Below are positions 10,070-19,951 of a stretch of DNA of 64,000 nt, piece by piece. Position numbers and translations under genes: made by a program. Every line of letters begins with the position of its first letter. The first letter of the stretch is position 1. The notes below the pieces were generated by a model that did not search any database, had not been told where the DNA came from, and saw only the letters and a program-made list of their open reading frames with translations. Location: the NCBI GenBank assembly GCA_039090855.1, contig CM077012.1:140203541-140267540 (forward strand), written 5' to 3'. The stretch comes from Macrothele yani (lineage: Eukaryota; Arthropoda; Arachnida; Araneae; Macrothelidae).

Positions 10070-11471
10070 CACTGCTGGCCACCCAAAATGCAACACCAAG
10101 AAGGACACGAGATAGCAAAGCCAGATTTACTGGACGCATAACAACAGATACAAAGATGAAACGATTGAGCTTACAGGCCCGTGCGACTTGCGGAACACGC
10201 AGACATCAATAGTTCGTGTGGTCCCCATGGCTGGCAATAACGGCCGCTACACGCCGCGGCATCGAACGAAAGAGGCTTTGGATGTAAGCTTGGGGTATGT
10301 CGATCCAGGCTGCTTCCACACGTTGCCACAGTTCATCAGGCGTATCCGCGGATGGTGCTTGCCGGGCCACTCGGTTGGCGATCAGCGACCAGACGTGTTC
10401 GATGGGCGACATATCGGGAGAACAGGCGGGCCACGGTAGCAGTGACACCTGGTGGGCCGTGAAGAATTGTTGCACGATGCGTGCCACGTGCGGGCGCGCA
10501 TTCTCCTGTTGAAACGTGGCGGCTGGCAGGTCCTGCATGTAAGGGAGGACAACAGGCTCCAAAACGTTGGAGATGTAGAGGTGGCTGTTGAGTGTACCGG
10601 CGATGCGTACCAGAGGGGTGCGGGTGTCATACCCAATTGCGCCCCAAACCATAACGCCAGCCGACGGACCGTTATGGCGATGCATGATGCAGGCGTCATA
10701 CAGTCTCTCACCGCGGTGCCGCCACACGCAGATCCGACCATCGTGGTGTTGCAGGCAGAAGCGGGATTCGTTGGAGAAGACAATGTCGTGCCATTCCGTA
10801 GTCCAGGTGCGGCGTACAACGGCCCACTGCCGCCGCACTCGCCGGTGGTGCAACGTCAATGGTAATCGGAGCAATGGGCGCCGTTCGACAAGTCCCCGCT
10901 CCCGCAGACAACGTCAAACGGTACGTGCTGACACAGGTTGTTGCGCAACACACCCTAATTCCTGCGCTAGCGTTTGTGAGTGGCGGTGCGAGCCGCCGAT
11001 GCCCGCCGCACAACATGCCGGTCCTCTCGTTCGGTGGTGTGCCGCGGTAATAGCTCACGTCGGTCCGTCCGTCCCTCCTACATTCACCGAATCCATACTC
11101 GCCTCACTGGGGCTGGATGTCGTCCCACACGGACGCCGATGTCTCGGTACGATAAACCGCTGTCGCGATAAGCCACTATTCGTCCTCTGTCGAACTCCGA
11201 AACGTGCTGGAATTACTGCCGTATTCTGCGACGAGACATCAGGAAGCTTCCCACGCACAGGTCCGGCAGCACAACACACTTCCACTACTTACACCCCGCC
11301 TTCTGTGCACCCTTCTTATAGTGCTTCTCGGTGGCGTGCCGGGCGCACATGATTTGCATATGCCCTGCAATGCTAATCGTTTGCATGTCCTCTCGTGGGC
11401 AACGCATGCTGCAAATTTCAAGCCAATCAGATGCTTCCTTCTTTGTGTTGCATTTTGGGTGGCCAGCAGTG
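10070..11471 (-). mobile_element. Tc1/mariner element, family A copy 2
   Basis: Same terminal sequence as 729-2137, flanked by TA at 10068-10069 and 11472-11473. It is 1402 bp and carries a broken transposase gene on the minus strand. It sits just inside the inferred Tigger end. Confidence 0.93.
10206..11239 (-). pseudogene. Family A Tc1 transposase, several lesions
   Basis: Aligned by eye to the intact sister at 865-1905. The start ATG at 11239 is followed by an in-frame TAA at codon 9. A one-base deletion near 10978 shifts the frame, an in-frame 6-bp deletion lies near 11045, and a CGA-to-TGA stop occurs near 10918. From 10874 down the catalytic domain is open and reads NESRF at the first Asp motif (the residue before E is Asn rather than Asp). 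At the second catalytic position it reads QQENARPH, so Glu replaces Asp. IEHVW is intact. Confidence 0.88.
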
Positions 11472-11483
11472 TATAAACATTAG

Positions 11484-11622
11484 ATTTTTTTTTTTTTTTT
11501 TGATTGGAGGTTTAACGACCACCGTGAGCAAATCAGTGGGCTATAAGCAGTCGCCCGTCCCTAATTTAGGGTCACTGGTTCCAGGGAAAGGAACCAGTGA
11601 CCCTAAATTAGGGACGGGCTAA
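11484..11622 (-). repeat. SINE family A tail fragment ending in a perfect hairpin
   Basis: Starts with a T-run and the reverse complement of the family A tail, up to the SINE core word ccctaaattaggg. It then turns back on itself: 11553-11582 and 11590-11619 are perfect 30-bp inverted repeats separated by 7 bp. Confidence 0.8.
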
Positions 11623-11671
11623 CTCGGAAACCTAGGATTCCGTCCCAGCCCTTCCTCAAGAGAGGGATATA

Positions 11672-12897
11672 CATCGATGAGCCATTATGTATTATGACCA
11701 CCTACCAAACAAGCTGTATGACCCTGTTTATCCCGCAAAACAGCGGCTACTCGGCAAGGCATCGATTCGACGAGGTGTCGACAAGTACCCTGGGGTATCT
11801 GGTACCATAATGTCAACAGCAAGTCCTCCAGTTTCCGTTTATTTCGTGTGGTGGTGATTTAGCGCGAACCCATTTTTCCAAGTCGAAAAACAAATGTTCG
11901 ATTGGGTTCATGCCAGGTAAATTTGGAGGCCTGGGCACTAACAGAAAGTCACCAGCATATTCCTCGAACCACTCCTTGACTATTCTGGCAGTGTGGCATG
12001 GCGCATTATATCCTGTTGGTAATGGCCATCACCAGCAGGGAACACAGTTGCCATGAAAGGGTGAACTTCGTCCGCAACAATGTTCAGATACCTGACGGAT
12101 GTCAGGGATTGTGCTATTGGGATAATGGGGCCTAAAGTGTTCCAAGAAAACATCGTCCACTGCATAACACCGCCGCCGCCGCCGCCGCCGGCCTTTTCCC
12201 GCCCAACAGTGCATCCAGGTGCTATAGTTTCTGTTGGTAATCGGCGCATTCGCGCTCGGCCGTCTACGTGATGCACCAGGAATCTTGATTTGTCAGACCA
12301 GGCTACTTTCTTCCAATCGTCCACGGCCCAATCCCGATGATCTTGGGCCCATTTCATGCGTTGTTGGAGATGACGTGCAGTGAGCATGGGAACCCGGCTG
12401 GGTCTTCGGCTACGCAGGCCCGCATGCGTAGAAGGCTGCGATGAACTGTGAGCTGTGCCACATTGCCCTGATCACCACTGTTGTAGCTGCGGGTGATTTC
12501 TCACACTGTGGCTCTTAGGTCGCTGTGAACAATGCGCGACAGCCTCCGCTCCTCTCTGGCACTGATGAGCTGAGGACGACGCGACGGTTCGTTGTTTGTA
12601 CATGTGTACACCACTTTTGATACGCACTCACTATGGCACGTGAACAGCCTACAAGCCGCGCAGTTTCCGAATCGTAGTTCCGACGCGCCCTGCGATCACA
12701 ATTTGCCCTTTATCAAACCCCGATAAATATGCAGCTTTTTTCATTCTGACTCCGAACATTCTACTAGCCGAAAGCCGGTTCTCGGGTTGTATATATAATG
12801 CTCTGTGAACTTCACCTGCGCCATCGTTCGTTCTCCAGCCGCGCTCATTTCTCTAGGCTGGGAGTGGTGATAGGCCCGCGGCGGCGGCTCATCGGTG
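11672..12897 (-). mobile_element. Tc1-like element, family C copy 1, decayed
   Basis: The ends are CATCGATGAGCC (11672) and GGCTCATCGGTG (to 12897), flanked by TA at 11670-11671 and 12898-12899. Next to the left end is the subterminal sequence ttatgaccacctacc, also found in the element at 52057-53220. Confidence 0.82.
11730..12745 (-). pseudogene. Tc1-like transposase remnant, family C
   Basis: The N-terminal region is recognisable near 12690-12740 (GFDKGQIVIAGR), followed by several stops. The catalytic part is open at 11980-12387 and includes WSDKSRFLVHHVDGRARMRR and a glycine run from a GCC-type microsatellite expansion (12169-12190). It shows the second motif as QQDIMRHAT, where a frameshift starts. 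The remainder, in another frame, reads EWFEEYAGDF and NPIEHLFFDL, so the catalytic Glu survives. Clearly non-functional. Confidence 0.82.
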
Positions 12898-13089
12898 TAT
12901 ATGACGTACCACACCTCAGAGGTGACGCTCATTGCAAGACGGCAAAGTTGCAGTGACAAACTCCGTCGGTGTAGCTTAATTCGGAAAACATTCGGCTCCG
13001 AGTTCAAGCACCGCCACCGGCAAATTAGATTGTTTCGCTATAGAATGTATTGTTCGTATAATAACCTCAAGGTGGTTCCACCTAAAATC

Positions 13090-13475
13090 TCTGCCTTATG
13101 TTTCCAATGGTAAAACTTTTTTCCATATTTTCTTCGCAATTAATGTATTCCCAAGGATGAAAATTTGCACATAGATAAACCTAAGTTATAGCATGGGATA
13201 CTTAATACTTGCTAAAACATAACCATAATCAAGCAATCCAATATTTTTTTGTCTACTGACGTCAATGTACAGGTCGCGCCATCTGTTAACAGGTCTGAAC
13301 ATTACTCAAAAAAATATATTGATTTTTAATATAATTATGGTTATGTTTCAGAAAGTATTAAGTATCCCATGCTATAACTTAAATAGTTTTATCGATGTGC
13401 AAATTTTCATCCTTGGGAATACATTAATTCTAAAGAAAATATGTAAAGAAGTTTTACCTTTGGAAACATAAGACA
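13090..13475. repeat. Foldback MITE, about 165-bp inverted arms
   Basis: The left arm (about 13090-13253) and right arm (about 13305-13475) are imperfect reverse complements. They share stretches such as attcccaaggatgaaaattt and tatagcatgggatacttaat. The loop of about 50 bp includes gtcgcgccatctgttaacag. There is no coding capacity. Confidence 0.8.
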
Positions 13476-13489
13476 GATCAACCTAATCA

Positions 13490-13602
13490 CAAACTTCCAT
13501 TTTTTTTAAATAATCAAACATTGATTTCTGTATACTAAGACTTACAATATGAGGCTCAGTGAGAGCACGTGCGCTGCTCTTGCACCAACAAACCACTTCC
13601 AG
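13490..13602 (-). pseudogene. Tigger transposase fragment, distal piece
   Basis: Minus-strand frame reading WKWFVGARAAHVL, which continues directly from the VWE at the end of the 18805-19047 piece in pogo/Tigger proteins. The two are separated by the hAT-X insertion. The duplicated ctggaag/ctgggag at the junction fits an 8-bp hAT target. After about 30 residues the frame decays. Confidence 0.62.
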
Positions 13603-14098
13603 CAGGAACGTAGCAAGCTTTTCTTATCTGGGAGGGCAAGCCCTGAAACTATGCCCCTTTGAGTTTAAAAGTTTCTTACTTCCACTCAAACAGTAAGAAG
13701 TTCTTACTTTCTCATACCTTCGTTATGGGAAAGCATTATGATCATTAAAAATTTCACTTTCAGTTTTCGACATAATTTTACTCAAACTTTAAAAATGAGG
13801 TGAATACCCATGAGCCAACAATTTTAAATATCAAGTGAAACATAAAAGTTATGTAAAGACCGACAACACGTGCAGAAATGCAGAATGAAAACAAACCACC
13901 ACAGAACGAATGAGTATTAGATAGTAAACGTAACAATCGAAAGATGCTTTCGGAGTAGGGCTTGGAAAAATTCAATTCAAAGTTAAATGCTCAGAGGAAC
14001 TTTTGGCGGCAGAGCACAAATTACTAATTAGCTCTTCATCCCTTCGACGTATTCGGAAAGGTCACGGAGGTTAGGCATATCAGTATATTGTTTTACAT

Positions 14099-17000
14099 CA
14101 TCATCATCATTGTCAACCATTATCAATCCACTGCTGGACGAAGGTCTCCCCAAGTTTCCTCCACAACGGTCTGTCTTGTGCCAGTCTCCTCCATGTCACT
14201 CCCGCATATTTACGAATTTCATCCACCCATCTCCCATGTGGTCTTTTTCTGGGTCTTTTCCTGTCCCTTGGAATCCAATCTAAAATTTCGGCTGTCCATC
14301 TATGGTCTGTCCTTCTGGCAGTATGTCCAGCCCATTGCCATTTCAGGGATTTAACTCTGATCATGATGTCTTCCACTCTCGTCATTTTTCGGATCCACGA
14401 GTTCCTCTTCTTATCTCTCCTGTTTATACCAAGCATGCACCTCTCCATGCTGCTTTGAGTTGTCTGCAGCCTTTGTATGTCTCTTTTAGTTAAGGTCCAC
14501 GTCTCTGCACCATACGTAAGCACTGGAAGGATGCATTGATCAAACACTTTTCTTTTAAGACATAATGGCATATTGCTCTTGAAAATTATGCTGTTTCTTC
14601 CAAAAGCTCTCCAGGCAAGTTTTGTACGCCGATTAATTTCTTCATCAATGTGACCCTCACTTGATATCTGCTGTCCAAGATAAACATATGTATCTGTTAT
14701 CTCCAGTTTTTCTCCATCAATCGATAAATCTTCATTTCTTGTAAAAGCATTAAACATCACTTTTGTCTTCTGAAAGTTCATTTTTAATCCCACTTCTTTA
14801 CTCTTGTCAGCAAGTTCCTGGATCATACTCTGCAGCTCTGATGGGGTAGTTGCAAAAATGACTACGTCATCAGCAAAACGAAGGTGGGTTAGATAATCTC
14901 CATTAATCTTTATCCCTTTGTTTTCCCAGTTCAGTGATTGAAAGACATTTTCCAATGTGGCATTAAAGAGCTTCGGAGATATGGTGTCACCTTGTCTCAC
15001 TCCCTTTCCAATTTTTATGTGTGTTGTATTTTCAAACAGCCGAATCTTTGCACTTGCATTTTCATAGATGTTATTAATAATATTAATGTATGCATCTTCA
15101 ATACCGCAGGATTTCAGAGCCGTGGTAACTGCTGATGGTTTCACTGAATCAAAGGCTTTTTCATAATCGATAAAAGCCATGCACAATGGAAGTTCATATT
15201 CCCTCGCTCTTTCAATTAGTTCTCTCAGTACGTGGATATGATCTATTGTGCTGTAGCCACTCCTGAATCCAGCTTGTTCTCTCGGTTGAGCCATGTCCAG
15301 TGTTACCTTCAAGCGGTGTGAAAGAACTTTAGTGAAGATTTTATAAACCACTGATAGGAGGCTGATAGGTCTGTAGTTCCTGAGATCCTCAATGTCACCT
15401 TTTTTATGTAGCAGGATCATTGCAGCGTTGTTCCAATCCTCAGGAATCTTCCCTTCATTAAGGCATCGAGTGAAAATTTGGGCGAGTACTGTTTCAATTT
15501 CTCCACTTGCTTCTTGTATGATGTCTATAGTAATTCCATCTTCTCCTGGAGCTTTCCCCCGCTTCATGTTCTTGATTGCATGAGCAACTTCTGCTGGGAG
15601 GACTGGAAGAACTCTGGTACCTTTCATGATGTCTGGAGTACATGTATCATCCCTTTCATATAATTTGGAGTAGAAATCTTTCACTCTTGTCAAAATTTCG
15701 CCTCTATTTCTTGTTATAGAACCATCTTCTTTTCTCAGAGCCATAATCTGTTTTCTTCCCTTACTGAGATGTCCCTTTGCTATCTTAAGGCTTTGGTTGT
15801 TTTCAATTGCTTTCCTCACTAGCTCACAGTTGAATTTCCTTACGTCTTCAGTGATACTTTTTCGTGTTGTCTTGCATAGCTCTATATATTCCACTTTGGA
15901 AGTCACATCTTCTTTAGTTGTCCTCATCTCTCTTCTTTTTTGCATCAACATTTTGGTTTTTCCTGATAATTTGTTCACATGCAACTTGTTCTTAGACCCA
16001 GCTAATTTTGTTGCTGTTTCCATTAGAGCTTTGGTTACTTTTCTGTTAACTTCCGAAATATCCACTTCTTCCGATGTTAGGCCTTCTAAAGCAGAGAATC
16101 TGTTCTTCAGTTCCAACTTGAAAGTATTATGGTGTTTTTTAAGGTTGGTTATGTCAATACATTTTGTTTGTCTTATGAGCTTGCCACGTTCCAGTTTAGT
16201 GTTGAGGTGCATCTTACATCTCACCAATCTATGGTCACTACCTGTGTTGAACTTGTTCAGCACACTGCAGTCTTCGATGACGAATTTTTTGTTACACATA
16301 ATAAAATCAATTTCACTTGTTGTCCCAATTGGATGTCTCCATGTCCATTTCCTGTGTGGCTTTTTCTTGAAAAAGGAGTTCAAGATGAAAAATCCTTCTG
16401 CCTCTGCAAACTCAACGAGAGTATTTCCACGCTGGTTTCTGTTGCCGTGACCGAATTTACCTACTGAAGTTTCATTCTGTTGCCGTTGCCCTATTTTTGC
16501 ATTGAAATCTCCCATAATTATCTTCAAGTGCTGCTTACCTTTATTATTTAGATGACGAATTTCCTCATAAAATTCTTCAATTTCTTCTTCAGGATGACTT
16601 GTGGTGGGTGCATAAGTTTGAATAATCTGAGCCTGGTATCTTCTCGATAGTTGGATAACGAGTCGTGCAGCTCTGTCAGAGGAACTTTCAACTTCTACCA
16701 CTTTATCCTTCAGTTTCTTGTTTATTATAAATCCAACACCACTAGTTCTGCCAGTATCTGTCCCACGATAATAGAAGAGATGTCCACTTTTCAGTTCAAT
16801 GAGATCTTCTCCTTTTCTCCTTACCTCACTTAGCCCGACGATGTCCCACTTGATCCTTTGTAGTTCCTCTTCCAATTCAAGAAGCCTTGAATCAGAAGAT
16901 AGGGAGCGTCCGTTATAGGTAGCCAAGGTCAGCATCAAATGGCAGCCTAGTCCGGTCCTCCGGGGATTCTTAGCACCCTCTGCCTTCATGTCGCACTGGC

Positions 17001-17301
17001 CGCTGCCTTGGCCAGGTACATTCCAGCTGCCGGAGACTGAGGGCCAAGATTTAAGTTGTAGAGTCATTTTGGAGGTGTTTGGCCATAACTCACCACGCTG
17101 GCCAAGCGGGTTGGTGAGTGTGGGATAGCATTTCCTCTGATCCCGATGGTATAGTTATACCGCTATTGGCGGTCGTCAGAGCCCCTTTAGTGGGAACAGG
17201 ATGCACCACGAGAAGGCGGGGTTGACATTTGTCAAGGAGAGGCTGTGATGTTACGCATCACCTGACCTTACATCCCATACATGACCTTGTTTTACATGAC
17301 C
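14099..17301 (-). mobile_element. Full-length RTE-clade LINE
   Basis: Minus-strand element ending in the (ATG)n-type tail (catcatcatcat on the plus strand at 14099). The 11-bp ttgttttacat occurs at 14088-14098 and 17302-17312, with an additional copy at 17287-17297. The sister hAT-X at 25358-26165 has the same site uninterrupted near 25660. About 230 bp of 5' leader precede the ORF. Confidence 0.92.
14113..17067 (-). CDS. Endonuclease-reverse transcriptase of RTE-clade LINE, intact 984 residues
   Basis: The protein nicks target DNA and copies the element RNA by target-primed reverse transcription. Residues about 45-285 are an apurinic-like endonuclease: Asn52 in TYNGRSL, Glu81 in GLSEVRRKG, GDFNAKIG at 186-193, and GSDHRLVRC with Asp278-His279. 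Residues about 545-850 are the reverse transcriptase: NYRPISLL, GFRSGYSTIDH, AFIDYEKAFDSV with Asp634, GVRQGDTISPKLF, and FADDVVIFA at 731-739. The C-terminal part contains a conserved DHRW/DRKRP segment. The length suits a one-ORF RTE element. An internal Met at residue 45 (MLTLATYNG) could be the true start. No lesion is visible, so the copy may be recent or active. This is the source-type sequence for at least eight other pieces in the window. Confidence 0.95.
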   Translation of the reverse strand: MTLQLKSWPSVSGSWNVPGQGSGQCDMKAEGAKNPRRTGLGCHLMLTLATYNGRSLSSDSRLLELEEELQRIKWDIVGLSEVRRKGEDLIELKSGHLFYYRGTDTGRTSGVGFIINKKLKDKVVEVESSSDRAARLVIQLSRRYQAQIIQTYAPTTSHPEEEIEEFYEEIRHLNNKGKQHLKIIMGDFNAKIGQRQQNETSVGKFGHGNRNQRGNTLVEFAEAEGFFILNSFFKKKPHRKWTWRHPIGTTSEIDFIMCNKKFVIEDCSVLNKFNTGSDHRLVRCKMHLNTKLERGKLIRQTKCIDITNLKKHHNTFKLELKNRFSALEGLTSEEVDISEVNRKVTKALMETATKLAGSKNKLHVNKLSGKTKMLMQKRREMRTTKEDVTSKVEYIELCKTTRKSITEDVRKFNCELVRKAIENNQSLKIAKGHLSKGRKQIMALRKEDGSITRNRGEILTRVKDFYSKLYERDDTCTPDIMKGTRVLPVLPAEVAHAIKNMKRGKAPGEDGITIDIIQEASGEIETVLAQIFTRCLNEGKIPEDWNNAAMILLHKKGDIEDLRNYRPISLLSVVYKIFTKVLSHRLKVTLDMAQPREQAGFRSGYSTIDHIHVLRELIERAREYELPLCMAFIDYEKAFDSVKPSAVTTALKSCGIEDAYINIINNIYENASAKIRLFENTTHIKIGKGVRQGDTISPKLFNATLENVFQSLNWENKGIKINGDYLTHLRFADDVVIFATTPSELQSMIQELADKSKEVGLKMNFQKTKVMFNAFTRNEDLSIDGEKLEITDTYVYLGQQISSEGHIDEEINRRTKLAWRAFGRNSIIFKSNMPLCLKRKVFDQCILPVLTYGAETWTLTKRDIQRLQTTQSSMERCMLGINRRDKKRNSWIRKMTRVEDIMIRVKSLKWQWAGHTARRTDHRWTAEILDWIPRDRKRPRKRPHGRWVDEIRKYAGVTWRRLAQDRPLWRKLGETFVQQWIDNG

Positions 17302-17426
17302 TTGTTTTACATACCTCCACCTATTGTTTCGGACAATTCCATGCATCCGTACAAGGTGGTCCACAACTCACAGTGTAAGTTTTGTACGCTGGTAAACTGC
17401 CGCAATAGTGCACGAGTCTAACTAAA

Positions 17427-18612
17427 ACATAGGCGTAACCACTGGGGTAGGAGGGGGGTGGACCCGCAAATTTTCAGAGTCTGGGATCCTCATATATGTA
17501 TATATGTATGTATATCAATGACTTTGAAATCCTGCGGTATTGGAGATGCACACATTAATATTATTAATAACATCTATGAAAATGCAAGTGCAAAGATTCG
17601 GCTGTTTGAAAATACAACCCACATAAAAATTGGAAAGGGAGTGAGACAAGGTGACACCAAATCTCCCAAGCTCTTTAATGCTACATTGGAAAATGTCTTT
17701 CAATCACTGAACTGGGAAAACAAAGGGATAAAGATTAATGGAGATTATCTAACTCACCTTCGTTTTACTGATGACGTAGTCATTTTTGCAACTACCCCAT
17801 CAGAGCTGCAGAGTATGATCCAAGAACTTGCTGACAAGAGTAAAGAAGGGGGATTAAAAATGAACTTTCAGAAGACAAAAGTGATGCACAATGCTTTTAC
17901 AAGAAATGAAGATTTATCGATTGATGGAGAAAAGCTGGAGATAACAGATACGTACGTTTATCTTGGACAGCAGATATCAAGTGAGGGTCACATTGATGAA
18001 GAAATTAATCGGCGTATAAAACTTGCCTGGAGAGCTTTTGGAAGAAACAGTATAGTTGTCAAGAGCAATATGCCATTTTGTCTTAAAAGAAAAGTGTTTG
18101 ATCAACGCATCCTTCCAGTGCTTACGTATGGTGCAAAGACGTGGACCTTAACTAAAAGAGACATACCAAGGCTGCAGACAACTCAAAGTGGCATGGAGAG
18201 GTGCATGCTTGGTGTAACCAGGAGAGATAAGAAAAGGAACTTGTGGATCAGAAAAATGAAAAGAGTGGAAAACATTATGATCAGAGTTAAATCCCTGAAA
18301 TGGCAATGGGCTGGTACTGCCAGAAGAACAGACTATCGATGGACAGCCGAAATTTTAGACTGGATTCCAAGGGACAGGAAAAGACCCAGAAGAAGACCAC
18401 ATGGGAGATGGGTGGATGGAATTCGAAAGTATGCGGGAGTAACATGAAGGAGACTGGCACAAGACAGATCGTTGTGGAAGAAACTTGGGGAGACCTTCGT
18501 CCAGCAGTGGATTGATAATGGTTGACAATGATGATGATGATAATGATGATATACATATAATGTGTGTATGTGTGATCGGACCTTCCAGATTTTCAAGCAT
18601 GGTTAAGCCACT
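17427..18612. mobile_element. hAT-type MITE Y inside hAT-X, interrupted by an RTE fragment
   Basis: The 8-bp taactaaa is repeated at 17419-17426 and 18613-18620, and the sister hAT-X at 25358 has this site only once. The termini CATAGGCGTAACCACTGG and, inverted, AGTGGCTTAACC resemble hAT ends. Most of the interior is the RTE fragment at 17515-18555. Confidence 0.72.
17515..18555 (+). mobile_element. 5'-truncated RTE LINE, nearly open
   Basis: Opposite orientation to the full copy. The frame is open through 18447, beginning in the ALKSCGIEDAY region. It includes GVRQGDT and a changed catalytic neighbourhood (RFTDDVVIFA instead of RFADDVV). A TGA at 18445-18447 replaces a Trp codon before the last about 25 codons. 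It ends with an (ATG)n-like tail. A one-codon loss (GTARR for GHTARR) lies near 18313. Confidence 0.9.
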
Positions 18613-18804
18613 TAACTAAAGTATTTACAAAAAAAGATACTAAAGTGTATAATTTTGTTTTTGAGTTAAAATGTTCGGTAAATTTATTCACAAACTCTTC
18701 ATTTCAATTTTTTTACGCTCCTCAGAGTATGAAATTACGCCCCTGGTATGACCGTCTTGGGGAGAGCAACCGCCCTCCCTACCCTCCCGCTAGCTACGGC
18801 CCTG

Positions 18805-19047
18805 CTCCCAGACAATCTTATTCAATTCTTCATTTCCGGGTTTTCGCAGTTTTCTATTCGTCGAGCTGTTGTTATCTTTACGCCACTGCTTTGCTGTCTC
18901 GTCCTTTGGCTTTAAAATGTGATGAACTCGAGTTTTTCCCGCATTGAATTTATCTGCCAAATGCTGGGCACTCGCATTTTCTTTTTGGTGCATTTCAGTA
19001 ACTTAAACTTTTGTATCCGAATTGAGGAACCTCTTCTTTGGCGCCAT
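18805..19047 (-). pseudogene. Tigger/pogo transposase N-terminal part
   Basis: Starts at the ATG at 19047 (MAPKKRFLNSDTKV), meets a TAA at 19003-19005, then continues in the same frame. It contains SAQHLADKFNAGKTRVHHIL, a CENP-B/pogo helix-turn-helix, and RKLRKPGNEELNKIVWE, the start of the second DNA-binding helix set. It is cut off by the hAT-X insertion; the continuation is at 13490-13602. Confidence 0.8.
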
Positions 19048-19951
19048 GGCAAGAGGCAGACGATGGATCGCAACTCACAACAGCAAAGGCTGTGAATGAT
19101 CATGTTGAGAATGAAATCGGAGTGTCTCGTTAAAATCCGTAGGAAGAAGCTTGCTGCGAAAACTTTGGACTCTGCATCTAGCAAAGAGAGCAAATCTGAT
19201 CACATGACCCAAACCTGAGTCGCGCTGCATATGCTGTAGTGTGTGTTTCGGTAAGCAACCCAAAAGCAATCTCTCTCTCTCTCTCTGTTTAATTATGTTA
19301 TCTTCAACCTCAAGCAAATTAGTTTCGGGTGAATTCATCATTAAATTTTATCATGCAATGTTTTGCATTCAATTAAAATACTTGACAGTACGGGAACATC
19401 AGGGAACTTTCCTTCGTTAGAAGGTACATATGTTACCGCTAAAGCTCGAAAGCCGTTAATGTGCACATTACCTAGCTAATCTGCAGATTAACTGATTTGC
19501 TCCGTTAACGTGCGGAATCAAGAGTTTTCCGCATTTTACCTAGGTAATGTGCACATTAACGGCTTCCGTATCGTTAAAGTTCAAAAGTTTGTTTCTCTCA
19601 TTTGCTTTCTCTACACTTCCCCTCTCCCTCCACTTTTAGTTTGGTTTCGCCTGTTTCTCTCATTTCCTTTCACTACACCTTCCCCCTCTCCCTCCACTTT
19701 TAGTTTCGTTTCGCCAGCGTCTAGTCGTCGCCGGTTGTTTTTATTTCTCATAATTGGCGTCGGCTGCCAGTGCGTAGCATAGCTAATTTTGTTTTCAAAT
19801 TCGTTTCTGTCTGTTAGCGCGTGAATTTGTGTCGTGATTTTTTTTAAAGCAGATAAATTTAACTCCTAGTATGCAAGCAAGCAAGCACCGAATTGGTGAG
19901 TAAAATGAAGAAAAGATTCTTCGAAAACCTCTTTAGCGAAGATTCAAAATA

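Larger units (their letters stand above)
13603..18804 (-). mobile_element. hAT-type non-autonomous element X, copy 1, split by later insertions
   Basis: The ends are CAGGAACGTAGCAAGC at 13603 and GCTACGGCCCTG ending 18804, the same as the copy at 25358-26165 in opposite orientation. The pieces 13603-14098, 17303-17426 and 18613-18804 together correspond to the 0.8-kb sister. They are interrupted by a full RTE LINE and by a second hAT element. It lies inside a Tigger transposase gene. Confidence 0.8.

Noticed and set aside
10588..11352. 254-codon plus-strand frame in Tc1 family A copy 2
   Set aside because: Antisense of a pseudogene with low-complexity composition and no motif; not a gene.
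15797..16450. 217-codon plus-strand frame
   Set aside because: It lies wholly opposite the intact RTE reverse transcriptase frame and shows no motif of its own; a chance frame.
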